64,000 nt of DNA, taken from contig NZ_JAIGNM010000001.1 in assembly GCF_019711495.1 (NCBI RefSeq), positions 1,488,001-1,552,000 of the forward strand, in the 5' to 3' direction. The translations under genes and the position numbers were made by a program. The notes below the pieces were generated by a model. That model did not search any database and had not been told where the DNA came from. It was given only the letters and a program-made list of their open reading frames with translations. Shown here in pieces: positions 12,963 through 21,513 of the stretch. Position 1 is the stretch's first letter. Every line of letters starts with the position of its first letter. The DNA comes from Qipengyuania xiamenensis. GTDB taxonomy: Bacteria; Pseudomonadota; Alphaproteobacteria; Sphingomonadales; Sphingomonadaceae.

Positions 12963-14465
12963 CTACGGCGCGGGGGGCTGTGACCTGCGGTCGAACCACT
13001 GTCCGACCTGCGCGCAGGCATCCTCGGACAGGTGCAGCCCCAGCTTGCTCCGACGCCACAGCACATCCTGCGCAGAGCGGGCGTATTCGTGGTCGACCAG
13101 ATAGGCCAGTTCGGCCTCGTAGAGATCGCCGCCGAAATGCTCGCCCAGCTCTTCCAGCGAGCCTGCACCCCCGATCACCATGTCGAGCCGTGTGCCATAG
13201 GCGCGCGCCAGTCGCAGGACGGTTTCAGGCGGGAGCCAGGGGTGGCGTTCGCTCGCCTGCCAGAGGAACTTCGCGAAATCGCGATCGGCCATGTCACCGC
13301 CCGGAAGCGGTGCATCGGCGGTCCAGCTCCTGCCCGGAACAGGCATGTGCGAAGCAAGCTTCTCAAGCGCATGTTCGGCCAGCTTGCGGTAGGTCGTGAT
13401 CTTGCCGCCATAGACCGACAGGATCGGCGCACCTCCTTCGCTATCGACCTCGAAGACATAGTCGCGGGTGACGGTCGAGTTGCTGGCCGCCTTGTCCTCG
13501 TAAAGCGGGCGGACACCTGCATAGGTGTGGACGATGTCCTCTTCGGTAACCCCGCTCCTGAAATAGCGCGTCGCCGCCTCGCGCAGGTAGGTGCGCTCCT
13601 CGGCGCTGATTTCCACACGGTCGAGATCACCCTCGTAGAGCATGTCGGTGGTGCCGATCAGCGTGTAATCGCGCTCGTAGGGGATCGCGAAGACGATCCG
13701 CTTGTCGGGCTGCTGGAAAATGTAGGCATGGTCGCCGGGGTATGCGCGCGGCACGATGATGTGGCTGCCCTTCACAAGCCGGAGATGGGCCGGTGTGCCT
13801 GCGCCGAGCGCGGTCTTGGCGACCGAATCGACCCACGGGCCTGCAGCATTGACCACGCAGCGCGCTGTGACGGTCCGATCGCCCGCATCGTCTTTCAGGG
13901 TCGCGGTCCAGCTGTCGGCGTGCCGTTCCAGACCGGTGCACTCGGTGCGGGTGAGGACTGTCGCCCCGCGCGCCTCGGCATCCATTGCGGTCAGCACGAC
14001 GAGGCGCGAATCCTCCACCCAACAATCGGCATATTCGAATCCCGACTTGATCCCGTCCTGCAGGATCGACTGGTGCGGAGCGATACGCAGGTTCACCTTG
14101 TGCGAGCCGGGCAAGGTCTTCTTGCCGCCGAGCCGGTCATAGATCGCGAGGCCGATCCGCAGCATCCACTTGGGGCGCATGCCCTTGAAGTGCGGCAGTA
14201 CGAAACGCAGCGGCCAGATGATGTGCGGTGCATTGGCGAGCAGCACCTCGCGTTCGCGCAAGCTCTCTCCGACCAGCCGGAATTCGAACTGTTCGAGATA
14301 GCGCAGACCGCCGTGGACCAGCTTGGTACTGGCCGAGGAGGTATGCGAGGCAAGATCGTCCTTTTCAACCAGCAGCACCGACATGCCGCGCCCGGCTGCA
14401 TCGCGCGCAATTCCTGCGCCGTTGATCCCGCCGCCGACGACGAGAAGGTCGTAGGTCTCGCTCAT
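12963..14465 (-). CDS. glpD: Aerobic glycerol-3-phosphate dehydrogenase
   Basis: The FAD enzyme (500 residues) oxidises sn-glycerol-3-phosphate to dihydroxyacetone phosphate at the inner membrane and reduces quinone. The N-terminal dinucleotide fold is VVGGGINGAG at 9-18. The FAD-enzyme segments SASTKLVHGGLRYLEQFEF and VNAAGPWVD, and the substrate-loop region around RPLYEDKAASNSTVTRDY, are all intact. Start ATG 14465 overlaps the stop of mtnP by four bases (ATGA), implying translational coupling to a methylthioadenosine phosphorylase, an unusual partner. putA, another quinone-linked flavoenzyme, follows 85 bp downstream. No glpF, glpK or GlpR gene is in view. Confidence 0.96.
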   Translation of the reverse strand: MSETYDLLVVGGGINGAGIARDAAGRGMSVLLVEKDDLASHTSSASTKLVHGGLRYLEQFEFRLVGESLREREVLLANAPHIIWPLRFVLPHFKGMRPKWMLRIGLAIYDRLGGKKTLPGSHKVNLRIAPHQSILQDGIKSGFEYADCWVEDSRLVVLTAMDAEARGATVLTRTECTGLERHADSWTATLKDDAGDRTVTARCVVNAAGPWVDSVAKTALGAGTPAHLRLVKGSHIIVPRAYPGDHAYIFQQPDKRIVFAIPYERDYTLIGTTDMLYEGDLDRVEISAEERTYLREAATRYFRSGVTEEDIVHTYAGVRPLYEDKAASNSTVTRDYVFEVDSEGGAPILSVYGGKITTYRKLAEHALEKLASHMPVPGRSWTADAPLPGGDMADRDFAKFLWQASERHPWLPPETVLRLARAYGTRLDMVIGGAGSLEELGEHFGGDLYEAELAYLVDHEYARSAQDVLWRRSKLGLHLSEDACAQVGQWFDRRSQPPAP

Positions 14466-15334
14466 TGAGCGCGGAACAGCCGCCCGGCGACCGCGTCCAG
14501 CTTGGCCATCAGTTCGCGATCATGCTTGTCCGGCGCGGTGAGAACCGCATCGTCGAGCGCGGTATCGATCGGAGATGGCGTGCGCTTTTTCGGCAGGCCT
14601 TTGCAGAAGGCCTCGACCGTTTTCACCGCGATCGCCGAATTCTTGTTCATCTGTTCGATGATCACGCCGACATCGACAGCGTCCTCGCTATCGCGCCAGC
14701 TGTCCCAGTCGGTGACCATGGCGAGCAGCGCGTAAGGCAGCTCGGCCTCGCGGGCGAGCTTGGCTTCCGGCATCCCGGTCATGCCGATCACTTCCGCCCC
14801 CCAGTGACGATACAACTTGCTCTCCGCGCGGGTCGAGAATTGCGGGCCTTCCATGGCAAGGTAGGTCGCGCCTTCGGTCACATCGGCACCGGCCTTCTCG
14901 GCGGCCTTGGCGGCATGCTTCGACAGGCGCGAACAGACCGGATCGCCCATCGAGACATGCGCTACGAAGCCGCTGTCGAAGAAGGTCGAGGGGCGGCCCT
15001 TGGTGTTATCGATGAACTGGTCGACCGCGACGAAGCGGCCCGGCGCCAGTTCTTCCGACAAAGATCCGACCGCGCTGATGGCGAGGATGTCGGTGCAGCC
15101 TGCACGCTTCAGCGCATCGATATTGGCGCGCGCATCGACCTTCGAGGGAATATGGACATGCCCCCTGCCGTGGCGCGGCAGGAAACGTACCCGGACATGG
15201 CCGATGGTGCCGCACAGGATCTTGTCCGAGGGCTTGCCCCAGGGCGATGACACCTCGATCCACTGGCGGTCTTCCAGTGCGTCCATCGCATAAAGGCCCG
15301 AGCCTCCGATGATGCCGATGGTCCACTCGCTCAT
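14462..15334 (-). CDS. mtnP: S-methyl-5'-thioadenosine phosphorylase
   Basis: This enzyme (290 residues) cleaves methylthioadenosine, the by-product of polyamine and homoserine-lactone synthesis, with phosphate into adenine and 5-methylthioribose-1-phosphate. The start GIIGGSGLYAM holds the phosphate-binding loop. RFLPRHGRGHVHIPSKVD, DQFIDNTKGRPSTFFDSG and the MEGPQFSTRAES plus GMTGMPEAKLARE motifs match the PNP/MTAP family 2 active site. Upstream codons before MSEWTIG are not part of the family, so ATG 15334 is chosen. It is the first gene of the mtnP-glpD-putA group and diverges from ppc. Confidence 0.95.
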   Translation of the reverse strand: MSEWTIGIIGGSGLYAMDALEDRQWIEVSSPWGKPSDKILCGTIGHVRVRFLPRHGRGHVHIPSKVDARANIDALKRAGCTDILAISAVGSLSEELAPGRFVAVDQFIDNTKGRPSTFFDSGFVAHVSMGDPVCSRLSKHAAKAAEKAGADVTEGATYLAMEGPQFSTRAESKLYRHWGAEVIGMTGMPEAKLAREAELPYALLAMVTDWDSWRDSEDAVDVGVIIEQMNKNSAIAVKTVEAFCKGLPKKRTPSPIDTALDDAVLTAPDKHDRELMAKLDAVAGRLFRAQ

Positions 15335-15483
15335 GTCTTCTGCCCCCTGATTGCCCCCGGATACCGCCCATGCACGGGGCATGTGACCGGGGGGTTGGCG
15401 CTTTGGGTTAACGGTCAGGCAGGGGTGAAGAAAGCCAAGGCACAAGTAAAGCATGCACTTATTTGGCACGCGCAAACCTATTC

Positions 15484-15497
15484 ATGCTGCAATGCAG
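15484..15497. promoter_or_regulatory. ATGCTGCAATGCAG box upstream of ppc
   Basis: An inverted repeat CTGC-AAT-GCAG at 15487-15497, inside the 12-mer ATGCTGCAATGC that recurs ahead of gltB and at the WYL-like gene. It lies about 75 bp before the ppc start in the region divergent with mtnP. The CTGC-N3-GCAG form matches the described PhaR operator of Rhodobacter-type bacteria; binding here is inference. Confidence 0.45.
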
Positions 15498-15571
15498 CGT
15501 GCGAGGTTGACTCGTCCGGCACTTTGCCGCGCAATCATCGTAGATAAGAGGAACCATGGGAGAACCGGACC

Positions 15572-18349
15572 GTGCCGGAATTGCAGCCGCTGACATTTGC
15601 CACACTCACGCATCGCCTTCGCGAGCTGCATCAACGCACCCAGGAAACGCCGCTGTTCAACCCGGTCTTCCAGCTGGCCCATGACCTGTCGCGCGAACTG
15701 GAAGCGGGCGAGATCTCGCTCGGCGACATCGCCTCGCTGGTCGGCGAACTCGAAACCCGCTCGCTCGAGACGCGGGCCGACCGGCTGTGCACCCTCGTAA
15801 AGCCGCAGGACACCGCGCGGCGGATGGAGGAATTCTGCAAGGCCTCTGACGGTTTCGAGGCATTTCGTGACCATTGGTCGCATCCGCAGCTGCATGTCGT
15901 TTTCACCGCCCATCCGACCTTCCTGCTGACGCCGGACCAGACCGATGCGGTGGCAGAGGCTGCCGGGGGCGGCGACCCGGTTTCGGCAATGACGAACTCC
16001 GAACGTCCCGAGATCACCCTGCAGTACGAGCACACCCGCGCGATGCGGGCGCTTGCCCATGCGCAGGACGCGCGCGATCAGATCAATCGCAGCGTGTTGT
16101 CCTGCGCGGCATCGCACTGGCCAGACCAGTGGCGCAGCCTCGATCCCCTGCCGTTCCGTTTCGCCAGCTGGGTCGGCTACGACATGGACGGGCGCACCGA
16201 TATCAAATGGTACACCTCGATCGCCTTCCGCCTGTCCGAAAAGGCGCAGCGGCTCGAACGTTATGCTGCGCAGCTTGAGCAAATCGACGCAGACCACGCG
16301 CTGGTCCACACGCTGCGTGCGGCACAGGCTGGTGCCGCTTCGAGCGCCGAGGAATTTGCAGGCGACCTGTCGGACCATGCGGACCTGTCCGCCGCGGCCA
16401 ATCGCCTCACGGCAGAAGGCAGCGACAAACTGCTGAGCCTCGCTCCGCTGGTCTCGCAGCTCGAGGAAGAGGCGCTGTCGGCCGATACCGAACGCGCAAT
16501 TGCGCTCAAGACGCTCGCCTCCGCCATGCGCGCCGATGGCCTCGGCATGGGCCACATCCATTTCCGAGTGAACGCCAAGCAGCTGCACAACGCGATCCGT
16601 TCGCGAATCGAGGGCGGCGCCGATCTCGATCTCGGCAGCAAGGGCGCAGTCGGCGCGCTGCGCGAACTGGTTTCCAATGCCGAGCCGCTGTCGGCAAACT
16701 TCGCCTCGCTGGCGGTCGAAAGCTCGACCGCGGTACGCCAGTTCCTCGCGATGGCGCAGATCTTGAAGCACGTGGATGCCGATGCGCCGATCCGCATGCT
16801 GGTGGCCGAGTGCGAACAGCCCGCAACCGTCCTCTCCGCGCTCTATTTCGCCAAGCTGTTCGGGATCGAAGAGAAGGTCGACGTATCGCCGCTGTTCGAG
16901 ACCGAGACCGCACTCGAACATGGCGGGCGCTTCCTCGATGCACTGCTCAAGGAAGAGGCCTATCGCGACTATGCGCGGAAGCGTGGACGTGTCGCCATCC
17001 AGACCGGCTTTTCCGACGCAGGCCGCTTTGTCGGGCAGATCCCCGCCAGCCTTGCCATCGAGCGTCTGCAGGGCCGCCTGGCGAACGCAATGGCAGCAAA
17101 CGACATGACCGACGTCGCCGCACTCGTCTTCAACACGCATGGCGAAGGCATGGGCCGCGGCGCGCATCCGGCAAGCTTCAAGGACCGCCTCGAATGGCCG
17201 ATGAGCCCCTGGGCGCGCCGCCGCTTTGCCCGTGCCGGCATCCGGCTCGAACCCGAGGCCAGCTTCCAGGGCGGCGACGGCTACATGTTCTTCGCCACGC
17301 CGAAACTTGCGCTCGCGACGCTTTCGACGATTGCGGAGCTTGCGCCCGCCGACACCGATCCCGACGTGCCGACCGACCCCTTCTACCGGCGTACCGATCT
17401 CAGCCTCGATTTCTATCGCGCGATCAAGGATCACCAGCAGTCGCACCTCGAAAGCCGGACTTACAGCCGAGCGGTGACCGCTTTCGGTCTCGGCCTGCTC
17501 AATTCGACCGGTAGCCGCGTGTCGCGTCGCCAGTCGGACCTCAGCGCAGATCGCGACATGAGCCTGCGCCAGATCCGCGCGATCCCGCACAACGCGATCC
17601 TCCAGCAATTGGGCTACCCGGTTAACCTGATCGCCGGCATCGGCAGCGCAGCTGAGAGCAATTACGAGGACATCGCCGAACTGCTGCGTGAGAGCCCGCG
17701 TGGCCGCCAGATCATGCGCTATGTGCGCGCATCGAACGCGCTCGCCAGCATCAAGACGGTCGCCGCCTATGGCGAACTGTTCAATTCCGCTTATTGGGCC
17801 AGCCGGCCTTATCGCGGCACCGAGGAACACCTCGCGCAGGCCTGCGAAACACTGGCCGAATACCTGATCCAGGACGACCGCAACGGCGTATTCCGCCGTC
17901 TCGCATCGCGGCTGCGGGTCGACGCGCTCAAGCTGCACCGCCTGTTCGAGCTGGTGCCCGACGAGGACCCGCACCCCGAGCGCGAGCAGGCGCGCCGCAC
18001 CATCGGCGTCCTCCAGTCGCTACGCCTCGCGCTGTTCCAGCACATGTTCCTCAAAGCCGTGTCGGTCCCGGCCTTCAGCCGCGCCAACGACATCAGCCGC
18101 CGCGACGTGCTGGAAATGGTCTTCACGCTGCGGATCGACGAAGCGCTCGCCCAGATGCGCCGCGCCTTCCCGGCAAGTTTCCCGATGACGCAGGACTTCG
18201 CGATGGAGGAAAAGGCCGAGTACCCGCGCGCAGGCAGCGAGGGATACGACGCGATCCGGCGCGATTTCATCGACCCGATCGAGGATTCCTATGGCCTCAC
18301 TTTGCGCATCTCGACTGCGATCGCCAACCAGTTCGGCGCGCACGGCTAG
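15572..18349 (+). CDS. ppc: Phosphoenolpyruvate carboxylase family protein (divergent active site)
   Basis: PEPC adds bicarbonate to phosphoenolpyruvate to replenish oxaloacetate. The GTG at 15572, after GGGAGAA, starts a 925-residue product of normal length. The first catalytic motif is kept (VFTAHPT, His114), as are FASWVGYDMDGR near 200, GSRVSRR and LRQIRAIPHNAI near 665. Two signatures are altered. The usual GYSDSxKDAG is GFSDAGRFVG (about 477), without the lysine, and FHGRGGxxGRGG is FNTHGEGMGRGAHP (about 520), losing one of the essential arginines. The C-terminal end also lacks the standard asparagine-threonine-glycine. It is clearly homologous, full length and uninterrupted, so it may be a lineage-specific active variant or have altered catalysis. 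Annotation as PEPC is by homology only. Confidence 0.85.
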   Translation: MPELQPLTFATLTHRLRELHQRTQETPLFNPVFQLAHDLSRELEAGEISLGDIASLVGELETRSLETRADRLCTLVKPQDTARRMEEFCKASDGFEAFRDHWSHPQLHVVFTAHPTFLLTPDQTDAVAEAAGGGDPVSAMTNSERPEITLQYEHTRAMRALAHAQDARDQINRSVLSCAASHWPDQWRSLDPLPFRFASWVGYDMDGRTDIKWYTSIAFRLSEKAQRLERYAAQLEQIDADHALVHTLRAAQAGAASSAEEFAGDLSDHADLSAAANRLTAEGSDKLLSLAPLVSQLEEEALSADTERAIALKTLASAMRADGLGMGHIHFRVNAKQLHNAIRSRIEGGADLDLGSKGAVGALRELVSNAEPLSANFASLAVESSTAVRQFLAMAQILKHVDADAPIRMLVAECEQPATVLSALYFAKLFGIEEKVDVSPLFETETALEHGGRFLDALLKEEAYRDYARKRGRVAIQTGFSDAGRFVGQIPASLAIERLQGRLANAMAANDMTDVAALVFNTHGEGMGRGAHPASFKDRLEWPMSPWARRRFARAGIRLEPEASFQGGDGYMFFATPKLALATLSTIAELAPADTDPDVPTDPFYRRTDLSLDFYRAIKDHQQSHLESRTYSRAVTAFGLGLLNSTGSRVSRRQSDLSADRDMSLRQIRAIPHNAILQQLGYPVNLIAGIGSAAESNYEDIAELLRESPRGRQIMRYVRASNALASIKTVAAYGELFNSAYWASRPYRGTEEHLAQACETLAEYLIQDDRNGVFRRLASRLRVDALKLHRLFELVPDEDPHPEREQARRTIGVLQSLRLALFQHMFLKAVSVPAFSRANDISRRDVLEMVFTLRIDEALAQMRRAFPASFPMTQDFAMEEKAEYPRAGSEGYDAIRRDFIDPIEDSYGLTLRISTAIANQFGAHG

Positions 18350-18358
18350 GCGCCCGGG

Positions 18359-19978
18359 TTAGTCTTCGCCGAGCCCCCATTGCTCGAGCGCGGGTGAGAT
18401 GAAGACCTCGGCATTGTTGCCGAGCACGGCATCGCGCGTGGCCCGGTAGCGGTCGACCTTCGTGCCGTACTGCTCGCGGATCGCCTTGGCGTTCAGCTGC
18501 GCGTCCTTGCCCCAGTGCATCGAGAATGGAATGCCTGCCTTCTTCAGCAGGTGCTGGAGACGTTCGGCCGCAAGCGGCGCATCGGTGGAAAGAGGGAAGT
18601 TCTTCGGCAGGCCGTCGATATTGATGATCGCATTGTGATCGAAGCGCAGGAAACCCATCGTCGCCGGGCTCTTTTCGGCGAAGCGCACGGTGAAGACGAA
18701 GTCCTTGCTGAACTGGCGGATGTTGCCCTCGCCCTCGGCCATGTCCATGGCAATTTGCATGACCTCGCCCAGCCGCTCGCGCGGAACGGCGAGCGCGGCA
18801 TTGTAGACGTCGATGCGGATGTTCATCAGCCGGTGCGGGTGCCATTCGGCCGTGAGCTGCGAGAGCGTGCGCGGCGTGTCGCGTTCGTCGCAGGCGTGCT
18901 CCTTGAAATCCTCGAAGATTCGCCGCGGCACGTCGATGAGGTCGCGGATGCGCCCATCGAGATCCTCGGCAGGAAGCGGATTGTCCTCCGGCTCGCGGTG
19001 TTTGGTAACGCCGATCAGGCCCTTCACGCCTTTTTCGCTGATGGCTTCGAGCGTCGTGCGATTGACCTGCCCGCCGAGACTCTCGGGCTTGGCGTCGGTC
19101 TCGTAATCGAACCAGATGGTCTCGCACACCTCGTGGCCGAAACCGTCGAAGGGGTCGAAGGTCAGCTCGTAATAATGCGGTTTGGCGCCATCCGCGATGT
19201 CTCCCATCGCTTCGGCGAAGCGGCCCTGTTCGACCAGTTCGAACCAGTCGTCCGGCAGGACGCGCGCACGCTTGACGAGGCCGCAATAGAACTCGTCCAC
19301 CGCCTCGATCAGATAGGCCGAAACGAAACCCATGCCGCCCACATGGACCAGCGCATCGGCGAACATCGCGCTGTCGCCGACAGAAGCGAATTGCTCGATC
19401 CACTCGTCGCGCAGGACCGGGTGGTCTGGCGACCCCAGCCACAAGTCGCGTCCGTGACCGCGCGAGAGGATCATGCCGCGGACATGCGTTTCGCAACCGG
19501 TCTCATCCAGCGTCGAACCGTGCGAGCCGGTGCCCACGATACCTGCCAGTGACTGCCCCTTGTGCGAGCCGGCAGTGCGTAGCGACAGGTCGCGCCCGCT
19601 CCGCCCGAGCCAGTCCATCAAGGCGTGGATCTTGGTGCCGCCGGTGACCATGACATAGCGGTGCTGTCCGTCGACACCGTCTCGAAATGCCTCCTCCGGC
19701 AATTCCCAGATGCCCTCGTCATCGTCGGTCGTCATGAGGGTGGAGAAATTGTGATAGAGGTCGCTCTGCGACCAGCCCGATCCGGTCACGCACAGCTCGC
19801 GGTCCTTGCCCGCCTCCGAACGGATGAAATCCTGCAGGATTTGCGCGCGTGCGGCGAGTTCGACTGCGACATTGCTGCCTGCTGTTTCGTGCAGCGCGGC
19901 CTTGCGGCGATGCAGCTTGGCGATCGAGCGGTGTTCATTGATCCACCCCCCGCCGAAATGCTTCCTAATCTCGGTCAT
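18359..19978 (-). CDS. FAD-dependent oxidoreductase, D-arabinono-1,4-lactone oxidase-like
   Basis: The 539-residue product is a VAO/PCMH-fold flavoprotein. The FAD-binding part shows TGSGWSQSDLYHN near 65 and SHKGQSLAGIVGTGSHGST near 140-160. The C-terminal part ends with the sugar-lactone oxidase style segment FSMHWGKDAQ followed by VDRYRATRDAVLGN. Relatives oxidise aldonolactones or alditols using oxygen or a dehydrogenase acceptor; the substrate is not known. There is no signal peptide, so it is probably cytosolic. It converges with ppc (9-bp gap) and diverges from the patatin gene across 131 bp. The GGGGGA sequence before ATG 19978 supports the start. Confidence 0.8.
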   Translation of the reverse strand: MTEIRKHFGGGWINEHRSIAKLHRRKAALHETAGSNVAVELAARAQILQDFIRSEAGKDRELCVTGSGWSQSDLYHNFSTLMTTDDDEGIWELPEEAFRDGVDGQHRYVMVTGGTKIHALMDWLGRSGRDLSLRTAGSHKGQSLAGIVGTGSHGSTLDETGCETHVRGMILSRGHGRDLWLGSPDHPVLRDEWIEQFASVGDSAMFADALVHVGGMGFVSAYLIEAVDEFYCGLVKRARVLPDDWFELVEQGRFAEAMGDIADGAKPHYYELTFDPFDGFGHEVCETIWFDYETDAKPESLGGQVNRTTLEAISEKGVKGLIGVTKHREPEDNPLPAEDLDGRIRDLIDVPRRIFEDFKEHACDERDTPRTLSQLTAEWHPHRLMNIRIDVYNAALAVPRERLGEVMQIAMDMAEGEGNIRQFSKDFVFTVRFAEKSPATMGFLRFDHNAIINIDGLPKNFPLSTDAPLAAERLQHLLKKAGIPFSMHWGKDAQLNAKAIREQYGTKVDRYRATRDAVLGNNAEVFISPALEQWGLGED

Positions 19979-20109
19979 CGCGTCATCCCCCCATATGCCC
20001 CATCCGCCTCGTGCCCCGCATGCGAATGTCGTCGCTCTCCAATACCGCCTTCCCTACATCAGGCTATTGGTTAAAACCGACGCGTGGAAGGTGAGCCTAG
20101 GGGGGAAGC

Positions 20110-21513
20110 ATGTTCCAGACGATCCTGATTGTTATCGCGACCATCGCCGTGCTGGTCGGCGCATTCATGCTGCTCAGAAAATGGCTCAACTGGGGGCCGC
20201 AGGAAATTCCCTGCGCGCATTTCCATGACCATGTGCATCACGCTGCCCCGAACCGCTTCGTCCGTGATATCCAGCGCGACGCAGTGATCGATCACCACGA
20301 CGACGACCCCGACCCGATGGCCGCGGAATTCAAGGAAATGGTGACTCGGTCCGCAGCACCCGCGCTCAAGAGCGCACCTCGACCCGTGGCGGAATTTGCC
20401 GCCGAGAGTGAACGCGAGAAGGTCCTGATGCTGTCGGGCGGCGGCCAGTGGGGCGCCTATGGCGCGGGCCTGTTCAAGACGCTGCACGACCGCAGCGCCA
20501 ACGGGTTGGCGATGAAGAACGTACGGATCATCACCGGTATCTCGACCGGTTCGCTCCAGACGATCCTGCTGATGGTCGCGCTCGACCAGGAGGCGAAAGA
20601 GGAAACACGCCGCTACGCAATGGAGCGCCTCGAATGGGGCTACTCGCCGACGAAAGAAAGTGACGTCGTCGACAACAAGGGGATGATCCAGATGTTGCTG
20701 CGCGGCGCCCAGGCGGGCACCGGTCCGCTGCGCAAGCGCATCCGCAACGCGGTCTTCGAAAACGGCGATGCCACCATGCTGGAGGCGATCCGCGACAGTT
20801 CGATCGCGGGCTATATCGGTTTCGTGGAAGCGCATTGCGGGCTGTTCCACTATGTCGATGTGCGCGGCCTCGTGCGCGATGCACCCTGCTGGGAAAGCGC
20901 GGTCGATGCTCTGTGCGCGGCGACCATGGCTTCCTCCGCCATGCCGGTGTTCCACCAGCAGATGCGCGTGACGAAGGGCAAGAACGGCGACCGCTCGCTT
21001 TATGACGGGGGCGTCCGGCGCTCGGTCTTCTTCGAGCGCGCGATGGAAGCCATGCATGACGAGGTGCGCAGGCAGGCAGGGAAACCCGAAGACGCCAATC
21101 CTCCCGGTCACGAACAGGAAGAAGTCACGCCCGATTTCTTCGTGGTGCGCAACGGTCCCACGGTGCGGCATCCCGATCCCGATCTCGACGTGAACGACGG
21201 CCCGATTGCCAATGGCCAGCGCGGTTATGATTTGCTCGTCAACGAAAGCGAGATCGGCGCCATCGCCAATCTGCGCCTGCTCAACCCGCATGGTCGCATC
21301 TGGGTGACAACTGCCGACGGGTACGATTCCTTCGACTGCCAGTGCGACCACGCCGATTGCAGCAAGGAATCCGAGATGTTCAAGCCGGGCTTCATGGCCT
21401 GCCTGCGCGATCTCGGCCGTCACAAGGTCGAACGCGAGGGCGGCCCCTGGTGGGAGATGGCGACATTGGACGCGCGCTCAGCGGCCGAGCGTCACCGTCA
21501 CGAGCACGCCTGA
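20110..21513 (+). CDS. Membrane-anchored patatin-like phospholipase
   Basis: The 467-residue protein has an N-terminal transmembrane helix (about residues 3-22), a His/Asp-rich linker, then a patatin domain from about 100. The oxyanion hole is LSGGGQWGAYGAG, the nucleophile elbow is GISTGS and the catalytic aspartate lies in LYDGG, so the Ser-Asp dyad is complete. It should hydrolyse acyl esters of phospholipids or related lipids near the membrane. The C-terminus carries extra cysteines (DCQCDHADC), unusual for the family and possibly a metal site or disulfides. A GGGGGAAG ribosome binding site precedes the ATG. Its 3' end overlaps the convergent NfrA_C-like gene by 36 bp. Confidence 0.88.
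   Translation: MFQTILIVIATIAVLVGAFMLLRKWLNWGPQEIPCAHFHDHVHHAAPNRFVRDIQRDAVIDHHDDDPDPMAAEFKEMVTRSAAPALKSAPRPVAEFAAESEREKVLMLSGGGQWGAYGAGLFKTLHDRSANGLAMKNVRIITGISTGSLQTILLMVALDQEAKEETRRYAMERLEWGYSPTKESDVVDNKGMIQMLLRGAQAGTGPLRKRIRNAVFENGDATMLEAIRDSSIAGYIGFVEAHCGLFHYVDVRGLVRDAPCWESAVDALCAATMASSAMPVFHQQMRVTKGKNGDRSLYDGGVRRSVFFERAMEAMHDEVRRQAGKPEDANPPGHEQEEVTPDFFVVRNGPTVRHPDPDLDVNDGPIANGQRGYDLLVNESEIGAIANLRLLNPHGRIWVTTADGYDSFDCQCDHADCSKESEMFKPGFMACLRDLGRHKVEREGGPWWEMATLDARSAAERHRHEHA

Noticed and set aside
12878..13168. N-terminal extension of putA into glpD
   Set aside because: These codons are antisense-like or same-strand read-through of glpD and do not match PutA; MALHDP is the natural start.
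15482..17974. Open frame of about 830 codons antisense to ppc
   Set aside because: It follows the third-position GC pattern of ppc and has no domain or ribosome binding site.
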